From Bacteroidota bacterium (GTDB lineage Bacteria; Bacteroidota; Bacteroidia; Chitinophagales; Chitinophagaceae), in NCBI GenBank assembly GCA_023386235.1, contig JAEWKC010000006.1:1-64000 (forward strand): a stretch of 64,000 bases of DNA, read 5' to 3'. The translations under genes and the position numbers were made by a program. This document shows, one piece after another, positions 33,799 to 41,517 of the stretch. Every line of letters starts with the position of its first letter. Within the stretch, counting starts at the first letter, position 1. The notes under the pieces are model-generated. The model ran no database searches. It was given only the letters and a program-made list of their open reading frames with translations, and had not been told where the DNA came from.

Positions 33799-33814
33799 TA
33801 CGAATTGTTTCGTA
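33799..33814 (-). promoter_or_regulatory. putative BlaI operator
   Basis: Perfect inverted repeat TACGAA-TTGT-TTCGTA, 5 to 20 bases upstream of the blaI ATG, between the start codon and the -7 box. Spacing and position fit a BlaI/MecI-type half-site pair. Confidence 0.6.
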
Positions 33815-33815
33815 T

Positions 33816-33823
33816 CAAAATTA
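33816..33823 (-). promoter_or_regulatory. -7 element of the blaI-blaR1 promoter
   Basis: Minus-strand TAATTTTG matches TAnnTTTG. The predicted start falls inside the palindrome at 33799-33814, so the repressor would block initiation. No clear -33 box. Confidence 0.5.
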
Positions 33824-34033
33824 AATAACTTTGATGCAATAAAAAATCTAAAATTTACTATCGGTTAAATATTAACTTTTCTGTAAACTTATATTGCGGA
33901 ACCGCATTTTTTTTAATTTAAACAAAAATGTATTTTTATACGTCAGAATAACGATACGAGATTAAAACAGAGTAATTTAATAATTAATACAGTTTCAATC
34001 GAGACGACCATTTAAAAAATAAAATTTATACGG

Positions 34034-35545
34034 ATGAAAAGAAGGAAATTTATTGAGCAGGCAGCAATGACAGGAGCGGCAGTGGTAGCTACAAATAAGG
34101 TAATTGGTCAGCAGGTAACAGCGGTAAACAATGCAACGCAGCAAAGCTTTCCGGTAGTACGCTATCCTGTTGGCAGAAGGCATTTTAAAAGCGTGGCAGT
34201 AGAAAATAAAATCAATGAAATAAAAAGTAATATTAAAAATAAAGAGATTGCATGGTTATTTGAAAACTGTTTTCCCAATACGTTAGATACCACCGTAGAT
34301 TTTTCTATGGTAAATGGCAAACCCGATACCTATGTAATTACCGGGGATATTGACGCCATGTGGCTAAGAGACAGCACAGCCCAGGTATGGCCTTATATTC
34401 CGCTCACTAAAAATGATAAACAATTAAAACAATTAATAGAAGGTGTTATTCGCCGCCAAAACAAATGTATCATTCTCGATCCTTACGCCAATGCATTTTA
34501 TAAAGATGGCAAGAAGGTGAGCAAGTGGAAGGAAACTGATATTACCGATATGAAGCCGGGCATTCATGAGCGTAAGTGGGAAATAGATAGTTTATGCTAT
34601 CCTATCAGGCTTGCTTACGGCTATTGGAAAACTACCGGAGACACGGCACCGTTCGATCAGTATTGGAAAGACGCTATGGTAAATGTTGTAAAAACATTCA
34701 AAGAGCAACAAAGATTCAACGGACTCGGTCCTTATTCTTTTATGCGCACAACTTCCTGGGCTACAGATGGAGTACCTTTGTCGGGCTACGGCTATCCTGT
34801 AAAACCCAATGGTTTAATCTGCTCTATGTTTCGTCCCAGTGACGATGCTACTATTTACCCCTACCTGATACCTTCTAACTTTTTCGCGGCCAATGAGCTT
34901 GTGCATTTGGCAGAGATGTGGGAGGTGATTGGTAAAGACCCGGAAAAAGCCAAAGAGGCAAGAGATCTTTCCAAAGATGTACTAACGGCATTAAGAAACT
35001 TTTCTACAATTGTGCATCCGCAGTTTGGAAAAATATATGCTTTTGAAGTAAACGGATACGGCAGCTATAACCTGATGGATGATGGTAATATTCCTTCTCT
35101 GCTGTCTATGCCTTATTTGGGAAGCGTATTCAGCACCGACCTGACTTATCAAAATACAAGAAAATATATTTTATCAGAAGAAAATCCGTTTTTCTTTAAA
35201 GGCATTGCTGCGGAAGGCATTGGCAGCCCGCATACAGGATTAAACAAAATATGGCACATGGCCATTATTATGCGCGGCATGACATCCAATGATCCTAAAG
35301 AAGTGGCCGAATGTTTGGAAATGCTCAGAAATACACATGCCGGCACCGGGTTTATGCACGAGAGCTTTGATAAAGATTCGCCGTTAGATTTCACCAGGAG
35401 CTGGTTTGCCTGGACCAATACATTGTTCGGAGAATTTATTCTGAAGGTTTATAAAGAAAATAAAGCCCTGCTCGATTATGTAAAACCCGTAGAGGTAGCA
35501 CCTTCGGCAGCGCCCAGAAGAAGAGGTATATTTAACAGGAGCTAA
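34034..35545 (+). CDS. GH125 exo-alpha-1,6-mannosidase, Tat-exported
   Basis: 503 residues. The start MKRRKFIEQAAMTGAAVVAT is a twin-arginine signal. The GH125 (alpha/alpha)6 barrel motifs follow: DIDAMWLRDSTAQVWPY, TSWATDGVPLSGYGYPV, the MFRPSDDATIYPYLIPSN acid region and GTGFMHESFDKDSPLDFTRSWFAW (catalytic Glu). The family removes alpha-1,6-linked mannose without a metal. It starts divergently from the blaI operon. A GH92 gene lies 9.5 kb away, so the window encodes two mannosidases acting on alpha-mannan or N-glycans. Confidence 0.94.
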   Translation: MKRRKFIEQAAMTGAAVVATNKVIGQQVTAVNNATQQSFPVVRYPVGRRHFKSVAVENKINEIKSNIKNKEIAWLFENCFPNTLDTTVDFSMVNGKPDTYVITGDIDAMWLRDSTAQVWPYIPLTKNDKQLKQLIEGVIRRQNKCIILDPYANAFYKDGKKVSKWKETDITDMKPGIHERKWEIDSLCYPIRLAYGYWKTTGDTAPFDQYWKDAMVNVVKTFKEQQRFNGLGPYSFMRTTSWATDGVPLSGYGYPVKPNGLICSMFRPSDDATIYPYLIPSNFFAANELVHLAEMWEVIGKDPEKAKEARDLSKDVLTALRNFSTIVHPQFGKIYAFEVNGYGSYNLMDDGNIPSLLSMPYLGSVFSTDLTYQNTRKYILSEENPFFFKGIAAEGIGSPHTGLNKIWHMAIIMRGMTSNDPKEVAECLEMLRNTHAGTGFMHESFDKDSPLDFTRSWFAWTNTLFGEFILKVYKENKALLDYVKPVEVAPSAAPRRRGIFNRS

Positions 35546-35547
35546 GT

Positions 35548-36117
35548 ATGCAAGATTTAGAACCCCATTATAACTGGCGCCATATTTACACATCGGAAGA
35601 AGATGAGCGTTCTCCCTTTTACGGAAGGGAGTATAGTGAGTTTGAATATTCCAATACAATTTATAATTACTACATACACCCTCAGTGGGACGATTTTGGC
35701 AGCCGCACACTTTACTGCAAAATATTGTATGCCGACTATGAGCTGAAAGCAGCCGTTATAGAGCTTATAGGCGAATGGAACGATACGATAGAAAATGATA
35801 TAATGACCCTTAAATACGATTTGATAAGTCATTTACAGGCAGAAGGCATTATATACTTTATATTTATCGGAGAAAACGTATTGAATTTTCATAGTGGCGG
35901 TACCGAATACTACGAAGAATTTTTTGAAGAGCTCAACGACCAGAACGGCTGGGCGGTAATGCTAAACCTGTCTGATGTAGCAAAGTATGAATACAAACTG
36001 GCGAAGCTGCATCAGTACATAGAGCTGATGCAAATAGACAACTGGAGAGCGCATAAGCCACATCATCTCTTTAAAAAAATAGATGATACCCTAAAACAAA
36101 GATTGGAGCATAAATAG
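35548..36117 (+). CDS. conserved hypothetical protein
   Basis: 189 residues, no signal peptide or membrane span. It is rich in Tyr, Glu and Asp (HYNWRHIYTSEEDERSPFYGREYSEFEYSN). The middle part (IYFIFIGENVLNFHSGGTEYYEEFFEELNDQNGWAVMLNLSD) looks like a strand-helix-strand domain. Not recognised. It begins 2 bases after the GH125 stop and ends 6 bases before the next small gene, so these genes probably form one transcript. Confidence 0.72.
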   Translation: MQDLEPHYNWRHIYTSEEDERSPFYGREYSEFEYSNTIYNYYIHPQWDDFGSRTLYCKILYADYELKAAVIELIGEWNDTIENDIMTLKYDLISHLQAEGIIYFIFIGENVLNFHSGGTEYYEEFFEELNDQNGWAVMLNLSDVAKYEYKLAKLHQYIELMQIDNWRAHKPHHLFKKIDDTLKQRLEHK

Positions 36118-36123
36118 ATATAT

Positions 36124-36414
36124 ATGATAAAAAACACACCCGCCGGCTTAAAAAAGCTGGAAGACATATTGACCGAGTCTGACTATACCGTGCGCTACGA
36201 AAGAGGAAATTTTCAAAGCGGCTGGTGCCTCTTAGAGCAGAAGCGCGTGGTAGTGCTCAATAAATTTTTAGATACAGAAGGCAGAATAGCTACTCTTATT
36301 GATTTAATACCTCAGCTGAAAATTCACTTTGACAAGCTAACCCACGAGTCGCAAAACCTGTATGAATACGTGAAGCTACAAAATACAGATAGCTTGCCAA
36401 CAACGGAGCAATAA
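36124..36414 (+). CDS. conserved small hypothetical protein
   Basis: 96 residues: KKLEDILTESDYTVRYERGNFQSGWCLLEQKRVVVLNKFLDTEGRIATLIDLIPQLKIHF. Such proteins are frequent in Bacteroidota; no function is known. It is cytoplasmic by sequence. It lies between the previous hypothetical gene and the aldose epimerase gene, in the same direction. Confidence 0.72.
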   Translation: MIKNTPAGLKKLEDILTESDYTVRYERGNFQSGWCLLEQKRVVVLNKFLDTEGRIATLIDLIPQLKIHFDKLTHESQNLYEYVKLQNTDSLPTTEQ

Positions 36415-36451
36415 TTTTTTTTATAATTTAAAAACACATAAATATTTCATT

Positions 36452-37513
36452 ATGGAAAACCGTTTAAATCTGGACGAAAAGATCTGGGGCGAAATTGATG
36501 GTGAAAATGTAAAGCTATATACACTAAGCAACGGCAAAGTTTCGGTAAGCGTAAGCAACTACGGAGGCATTGTGCAAGCTTTTGAAGTAAAGAATACCGA
36601 TGGATCCGTTGACAATATTGTGGCCGGATACGCCACACCGGCTGAGTATGAAGCTGATAAAGGCTACTACCTGGGCGCACTCGTAGGCAGGTATGCCAAC
36701 CGGATTGCCGATGGTAAATTTTCTATTGATGGCGAAGCGTATACACTGCCCGTAAACAACGGACCGAATAGTTTGCATGGTGGTATAGACGGCTTCAACA
36801 GGAAGATATGGAAAGTATTGGAAGAGATTGTTACCGACGATGAAGTAGGCGTAATAATGGAATATGCCAGCAAAGACGGTGAAGAAGGATATCCCGGGCA
36901 TTTAATGACCGAAGTGGCATATAAGCTGGATAAGCACAACCGGTTTACCATACATTACGTAGCCTATACCGATAAGCCAACGCCCATAAGCCTTACCAAT
37001 CACAGCTACTTTAATCTGAATGGTTTTAAAACCGATGTTACCGGTCATGAGTTAAAAATACATGCTACCGAATACACTAAAAAGAATGAAAATAACGTAC
37101 CTGTAGGAGAGTTGGAAATGCTTACACCCGAACATCCTTTGTACTTTGGAAAATTTAAAAAGCTACAGGACAATATGGATAAATTCCCTGAAGATAAAGG
37201 CTTCGACCACAACTATGTATTAACCATGCAACCGTTTAAAGAAGTAAAACTGGCCGCGGAATTAAGAGATGCACAATCAGGCAGACAATTGAATGTGTAT
37301 ACCGATCAGCCTGGTTTACAGATCTATGCCGGCAACTGGTGGGATGGTACACGCAAAGGATTGCATGATAAACCGTATGAGCAATACGGCGGTTTTGCGT
37401 TAGAGACGCAGGCCATGCCCAATAGTCCGAATGTAGCTTCTTTTCCCAACAGTATACTGCGTCCTGATGAAAAATACATCAGCACTACGGTTTACGAATT
37501 GGTAGAAATTTGA
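36452..37513 (+). CDS. galM: aldose 1-epimerase (galactose mutarotase)
   Basis: 353 residues, no signal peptide. It interconverts alpha and beta anomers of sugars. Family motifs: NGPNSLHGGIDGFNRKIW (His), PISLTNHSYFNLNG (catalytic His), DKGFDHNYVL and GGFALETQAMPNSPN (catalytic Glu). It follows the GH125 run in the same direction (37-base gap) and is closed by a strong terminator. Galactose, glucose or mannose anomers are all possible substrates. Confidence 0.95.
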   Translation: MENRLNLDEKIWGEIDGENVKLYTLSNGKVSVSVSNYGGIVQAFEVKNTDGSVDNIVAGYATPAEYEADKGYYLGALVGRYANRIADGKFSIDGEAYTLPVNNGPNSLHGGIDGFNRKIWKVLEEIVTDDEVGVIMEYASKDGEEGYPGHLMTEVAYKLDKHNRFTIHYVAYTDKPTPISLTNHSYFNLNGFKTDVTGHELKIHATEYTKKNENNVPVGELEMLTPEHPLYFGKFKKLQDNMDKFPEDKGFDHNYVLTMQPFKEVKLAAELRDAQSGRQLNVYTDQPGLQIYAGNWWDGTRKGLHDKPYEQYGGFALETQAMPNSPNVASFPNSILRPDEKYISTTVYELVEI

Positions 37514-37545
37514 TAAGGTTCGGAGTCACTAAAATAAAGTTAGAA

Positions 37546-37575
37546 CTACCAAGCAAAGACACTTCGCAGAGCAGA
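37546..37575 (+). repeat. intergenic repeat, copy 2
   Basis: 30 bases, 25 of which match the minus-strand reading of 18760-18789; the hairpin GCAAAG-ACA-CTTCGC has one mismatch pair. Confidence 0.55.
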
Positions 37576-37619
37576 GGCTGGTACAGACTTCATTAAAAGC
37601 TCTAAAACCTTTTACTCAA

Positions 37620-37660
37620 AACCACCTGACAAATTACCCAAAACGTCAGGTGGTTTTCTT
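37620..37660 (+). terminator. terminator after galM
   Basis: AACCACCTGAC (37620-37630) and GTCAGGTGGTT (37645-37655) form a perfect 11-bp stem with a 14-nt loop, followed by a T-rich tail. Confidence 0.88.
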
Positions 37661-37708
37661 TGCGGGGCGAGGCAGAAATTTGATGGAGTCGGGTATCGCT
37701 ATGATAGA

Positions 37709-37731
37709 TCTACGGCCGCGAAGCGAAGACG
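37709..37731 (+). repeat. intergenic repeat, copy 3 (degenerate)
   Basis: Shares CGAAGCGAAGACG exactly (37719-37731) with copy 1, preceded by a similar CTACG. The 3' half of the hairpin is lost. Confidence 0.45.
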
Positions 37732-37820
37732 TATGGCAGGATGAAAATGGTATTGCAGGGTAACCTGTGAAAGTATAGTCTATTGTGACAATTCTTACAC
37801 ATTTGATTTTGGTAATAGTA

Positions 37821-37828
37821 TATCTTTG
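37821..37828 (+). promoter_or_regulatory. -7 element before thioredoxin-family gene
   Basis: TATCTTTG matches TAnnTTTG, giving a leader of about 15 nt before ATG 37849. The -33 region is poor. Confidence 0.45.
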
Positions 37829-37848
37829 CGGTTTAAGTAAATTATACA

Positions 37849-38412
37849 ATGGAAAACCTTACACAATACTGGAACAACGCTATCACTTTTGAAGAGTACC
37901 TGAGTGATATAAACGGCGTAATAGAGCATCCCGTAAACCCGGATTACACAGAATACTACGTGTTGAACAAAAGAAGAATAGAGCGTTTGCTGAAAACGTA
38001 TAAAGCCGAAGAGGCTCAAAAAGATGTATTCAATACAAAACAATTCAAAGGAAAATTTTTAGTGATAACGGAAGGCTGGTGCGGCGATGCGGCGCAAAGT
38101 CTGCCTGTGATTCATCAGTTTTTTAAAGAAAAGGTAGAAATAAAATATATCTACAGAGATGCCAATCCCGAACTGATGGATATGTTTCTTACCAACGGCT
38201 CCAAGTCTATTCCTATAGTGATTATTACAGATGAAAATAATCGTGTGTTAAATTATTGGGGACCGCGCCCCGAATTTGGCAACGAACTGCTACGCAGGTT
38301 CAAAGAAAGCCAGCCCGAATACTCAAAAGACCAGTTTATGCAGGATATGCAAACTGCGTACAATAAAGATAAGGGCAATTCTATAATAGCGGAGATTTTA
38401 GATAAACTCTGA
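37849..38412 (+). CDS. thioredoxin-family protein with a single active-site cysteine
   Basis: 187 residues, no signal peptide. The thioredoxin fold is visible (FLVITEGWCGDAAQSLPVIHQFF, IYRDANPELMDMFLTNGSKSIPIVIITD). The usual WCxxC motif is reduced to WCGDA (C78, A81), so no CxxC disulfide can form. The Bacteroidota Thioredoxin_9-like group has this pattern, so a monothiol or glutathione/bacillithiol-type reaction is possible. Its stop directly abuts the stop of the convergent SDR gene. Confidence 0.84.
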   Translation: MENLTQYWNNAITFEEYLSDINGVIEHPVNPDYTEYYVLNKRRIERLLKTYKAEEAQKDVFNTKQFKGKFLVITEGWCGDAAQSLPVIHQFFKEKVEIKYIYRDANPELMDMFLTNGSKSIPIVIITDENNRVLNYWGPRPEFGNELLRRFKESQPEYSKDQFMQDMQTAYNKDKGNSIIAEILDKL

Positions 38413-39198
38413 TTATAAAGATCTCATCAAACCACCGTCGATAGTAATGTTGGTGCCGGTAATGTAAGCGGCAAAGTCGGAGGCTAAGAAGGTGACCAGG
38501 TAACTCATTTCTTCGGGCTGACCGATTCTTTTCACGGCAATCTGTTCGGCTGATTTTGCTTTTACTTCTTCGTATGATGTGCCGGCTTGCGCTGCCTGGG
38601 TGGTAAATAAAGACTGCAATCTTTCCGTATCGAAATTGCCGGTAAGAATATTGTTGACGGTAATATTGTCTTTACCCACAGCATTGGCCAGCGTTTTAGC
38701 CCATGCGGTTACAGCGGCCCGCACCGTATTGGACAAGGCCAGGTTATCTGCCGGTTCCTGCACGGTTCTCGATGTAAGATTAATGATCCTGCCAAACTTT
38801 TGTTGCTGCATGTGGGGCAAAGCCAGGTGTGTAGTGAGGTTGACGGTTTTAAACAAAAGATCAAAAGCGTTTTGATAATCCTCTGTTGTTTTTTCAAGAG
38901 CGGTACCAGCCTTTGGTCCATTGGTATTATTTACCAGAATATCAACGGTGTTATGTGTAAAATATTCTTCTATGATGGTTTTAAATTGCCCATAATCGGT
39001 AAAGTCAACCACCAGGTATTGATGTTGCTGATGCGAAGAAGTGGGTAATTCTTTTAAAGTATTTTTCAGTTTTTCTTCATTTCTCGACATTAGTGTTACA
39101 GAGGCACCACTTGCTGCAAACTGCATGGCTATTGCTTTTCCCAGTCCTGATGTAGCGCCGCCTACCAAAGCTTTTTTATTTTGAAGAGAGATTTGCAT
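38413..39198 (-). CDS. SDR-fold oxidoreductase with atypical active site
   Basis: 261 residues. The Rossmann motif is VGGATSGLGKAIA (TGxxxGxG type) with NNTNGPKAG in place of NNAG. Ser143 is kept (NLTSRT), but the YxxxK pair is replaced by S156 and R160 (LALSNTVRAAVTAWAKTLA). C-terminal TGTNITIDGGLMRSL is normal. A known subgroup of SDR proteins has this LSN-R pattern. It may have lost classical alcohol dehydrogenase chemistry. Cytoplasmic; substrate unknown. Confidence 0.88.
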   Translation of the reverse strand: MQISLQNKKALVGGATSGLGKAIAMQFAASGASVTLMSRNEEKLKNTLKELPTSSHQQHQYLVVDFTDYGQFKTIIEEYFTHNTVDILVNNTNGPKAGTALEKTTEDYQNAFDLLFKTVNLTTHLALPHMQQQKFGRIINLTSRTVQEPADNLALSNTVRAAVTAWAKTLANAVGKDNITVNNILTGNFDTERLQSLFTTQAAQAGTSYEEVKAKSAEQIAVKRIGQPEEMSYLVTFLASDFAAYITGTNITIDGGLMRSL

Positions 39199-39236
39199 GG
39201 TTGTATGTTTTATATTTCGATATAAACAAATCTACA

Positions 39237-39270
39237 CAAAAAAACTGCAACATCTCTGCTGCAGTTTTTT
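39237..39270 (-). terminator. terminator after lpd
   Basis: AAAAAACTGCA ... TGCAGTTTTTT (arms 39241-39249 and 39260-39268) lies between the lpd stop and the SDR start and ends in T on the minus strand. Confidence 0.75.
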
Positions 39271-39288
39271 ATTAATTATCTATTAACT

Positions 39289-40698
39289 TTAAATGTCTGT
39301 GGCTTCGCCATAAGCCATGGCCGTAGCTTCTTTAACAGCTTCGCTCATAGTTGGGTGCGGATGAATAGCGTTGAGTATTTCGTGAGCGGTTGTTTCCAGT
39401 TTACGGGCCACAACAGCTTCAGCGATCATTTCGGTAACGTTATAGCCAATCATGTGGCAGCCCAGTAGCTCGCCATATTTCGCATCGTATATTACTTTCA
39501 CAAATCCTTCTGTAGCTCCCGCGGCGGTAGCTTTTCCGGATGCTACAAAAGGAAACTTGCCTACTTTTAATTCATATCCTGCGTCTTTAGCTTGTTGCTC
39601 TGTCATGCCTACAGAAGAAATTTCCGGTACGCAATAGGTACAACCCGGAATATTGTTGTAGTCAATGCCTTCCGGTTCGTGTTCAGATTTTTTATTTACA
39701 AAAGCAATATGTTCAGCCGCGTTTATGCCTTCTTTAGAGGCTTTATGCGCCAGTGCCTGATTAGGGGTGCAATCACCGATTGCATACACGCCGGCAACGC
39801 TTGTCTGCTGGAATTTGTCAACAGTAATTCTGCCTTTATCGGTTTTTATACCCAGTGTTTCCAAGCCAAGATTTTCTACATTAGCCTGAATGCCCACAGC
39901 GCTTAACACTATTTCCGCTTCCACGGTTTTGGTAGAGCCGTCTTTCATTTTTATGTGCGAAACAGTTTTGTCGCCTTGTATGTCTACTTTTTCTACATTG
40001 GCGCCTGTTAAAACTTCTATGCCTTGTTTTTTAAAATTCTTTTCCAGCTCTTTAGATACATCCGCGTCTTCTACCGGTACTATCCTGTCTAAATATTCTA
40101 CCAGTGTTACTTTTGTGCCTACGCTGTTGTAGAAGTAAGCGAATTCCGTTCCTATGGCGCCGGAACCTACCACTACCATTGAAGCGGGCTGCTTGGGCAA
40201 TACCAATGCTTCGCGGTAGCCGATTATTTTTTTACCATCTTGCGGAAGGTTGGGTAGCGCACGACTTCTGGCGCCGGTGGCTATTACTATATTCTTAGCG
40301 TCTAAAGTTTGTTTTTTGCCATCTTTGTCTGTTACTTCTATTTGAGTTTTAGATTTTAAAACGGCTGTTCCCATGATCACGTCAATTTTATTTTTCTTCA
40401 TCAGGAACTGTACACCTTTGCTCATTTTATCAGCAACGCCACGGCTTCTTTTTATAATAGCTTCAAAGTCAGCTTCAATTTTTTCAGCTTTTAAACCATA
40501 CGCGTCGGCATGTTTTAAGTAGTCATTTACCTGGGCGCTTTTAAGTAAAGCTTTAGTAGGAATACATCCCCAGTTGAGACAAATGCCACCAAGACTTTCT
40601 TTTTCAATAATTGCAACCTTTAAGCCTAATTGAGATGAACGGATAGCTGCAGGATATCCTCCTGGTCCGCTGCCTATAACTATTACGTCGTATGCCAT
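39289..40698 (-). CDS. lpd: dihydrolipoyl dehydrogenase
   Basis: 469 residues from ATG 40698 (MAYDVIVIGSGPGGY); the longer track reaching 40764 is not conserved. E3 subunit of pyruvate, 2-oxoglutarate and branched-chain keto-acid dehydrogenases and of glycine cleavage. FAD site GSGPGGYPAA; redox pair C40-C45 (GGICLNWGCIPTK); NAD site VVGSGAIGTEFAYFY; FAD-contact GDCTPNQALAHKA; and the C-terminal active-site His-Glu HPHPTMSEAVKEA. Cytoplasmic. It stands alone, so which complex it serves cannot be told. Confidence 0.96.
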   Translation of the reverse strand: MAYDVIVIGSGPGGYPAAIRSSQLGLKVAIIEKESLGGICLNWGCIPTKALLKSAQVNDYLKHADAYGLKAEKIEADFEAIIKRSRGVADKMSKGVQFLMKKNKIDVIMGTAVLKSKTQIEVTDKDGKKQTLDAKNIVIATGARSRALPNLPQDGKKIIGYREALVLPKQPASMVVVGSGAIGTEFAYFYNSVGTKVTLVEYLDRIVPVEDADVSKELEKNFKKQGIEVLTGANVEKVDIQGDKTVSHIKMKDGSTKTVEAEIVLSAVGIQANVENLGLETLGIKTDKGRITVDKFQQTSVAGVYAIGDCTPNQALAHKASKEGINAAEHIAFVNKKSEHEPEGIDYNNIPGCTYCVPEISSVGMTEQQAKDAGYELKVGKFPFVASGKATAAGATEGFVKVIYDAKYGELLGCHMIGYNVTEMIAEAVVARKLETTAHEILNAIHPHPTMSEAVKEATAMAYGEATDI

Positions 40699-40844
40699 AT
40701 TATGGTTTTTTAATTTTAAGTGATTCAAATGCGAAATTAATAAATTTTGCTGAAGCGGAACCATAATTATTATCTAAAAAATAAACGTATAAAAAATTGG
40801 AATGAAAATTGTTTGTATTAAACAAAACCAATAAAAATAAACAC

Positions 40845-41345
40845 ATGAAAAAAGTATTAATCTTGTTAATTGCAGTTGTTTCACTTACTGCCATGTCCTG
40901 TAAAACATCTCAGGTGCAGCAGGAAAGAGATCTTTCTGATATTATCGCTACACTAAGAGCCACCATTCCCGGTATCAACATAAATATGCTGGATAGAAAA
41001 GTAAAGGTAATGCTTGATGAAGGTGTATACTTTCAGGTAGGATCAGCAGAACTTAATACAAATGCGTTGAGCAATCTTAATCAAATGGCTGTAGTGCTTA
41101 ATAAATATCCGAGAACAAATATTGATTTGAACGGCTATACAGACAATACGGGCACAAGACAAATCAATGAAAAATTATCTTTTGACAGAGCTGTTAGCGT
41201 AAAGAAACATTTACAACAGCAGAATGTAAAAGGCGACAGAATCAAAACGTTTGGCTATGCTGACGCGAATCCGGCGGCATCTAACGATACACCCGAAGGA
41301 AGACAATTAAACAGAAGAGTAGAGTTTATTATTTACTATCCATAA
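40845..41345 (+). CDS. OmpA-family lipoprotein
   Basis: 166 residues from ATG 40845 (MKKVLILLIAVVSLTAMSC, lipobox Cys19). The C-terminal OmpA domain binds peptidoglycan: YFQVGSAELNTNALSNLNQMA, GYTDNTG (Asp) and RQLNRRVEF (Arg). It is short, with only about 35 residues between the lipid anchor and the domain, as in Pal-like proteins. It probably tethers the outer membrane to the wall. Monocistronic with a terminator. Confidence 0.92.
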   Translation: MKKVLILLIAVVSLTAMSCKTSQVQQERDLSDIIATLRATIPGININMLDRKVKVMLDEGVYFQVGSAELNTNALSNLNQMAVVLNKYPRTNIDLNGYTDNTGTRQINEKLSFDRAVSVKKHLQQQNVKGDRIKTFGYADANPAASNDTPEGRQLNRRVEFIIYYP

Positions 41346-41375
41346 TACAACTAAACACTAATCATAAACACCAAT

Positions 41376-41405
41376 GCGCGCAAAGATCTCTTTGTGCGCT
41401 TTTTT
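41376..41405 (+). terminator. terminator after OmpA-family gene
   Basis: GCGCGCAAAGA (41376-41386) pairs with TCTTTGTGCGC (41389-41399, one G-T pair) across a 2-nt gap (3 to 4 nt once the inner pairs open), followed by six T. Confidence 0.8.
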
Positions 41406-41464
41406 ATAGGGAGAATTCCGTACACTTCCGGCGAAGCATTAAATCACATGCTGTCAATCGTACT

Positions 41465-41495
41465 TTTGTCAATAATTTTAAACAGCTTATTTTTG
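41465..41495 (+). promoter_or_regulatory. predicted ligA promoter
   Basis: TTTG (41465-41468), 19 bases, TATTTTTG (41488-41495); leader of about 17 nt. Confidence 0.65.
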
Positions 41496-41517
41496 AGTAA
41501 ATAAAAATGCAGAAAAT

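Larger units (their letters stand above)
37514..37848. other. 335-base intergenic region with repeats, terminator and promoter
   Basis: Holds repeat copy 2 (37546-37575), the galM terminator (37620-37660), repeat copy 3 (about 37709-37731) and the -7 box of the next gene (37821-37828). No credible open frame. Confidence 0.6.

Noticed and set aside
33893..33914. TGCGGAACCGCA plus T8, possible terminator upstream of GH125
   Set aside because: The stem is only 4-5 bp with a 2-4-nt loop and there is no gene directly upstream on the plus strand to terminate.
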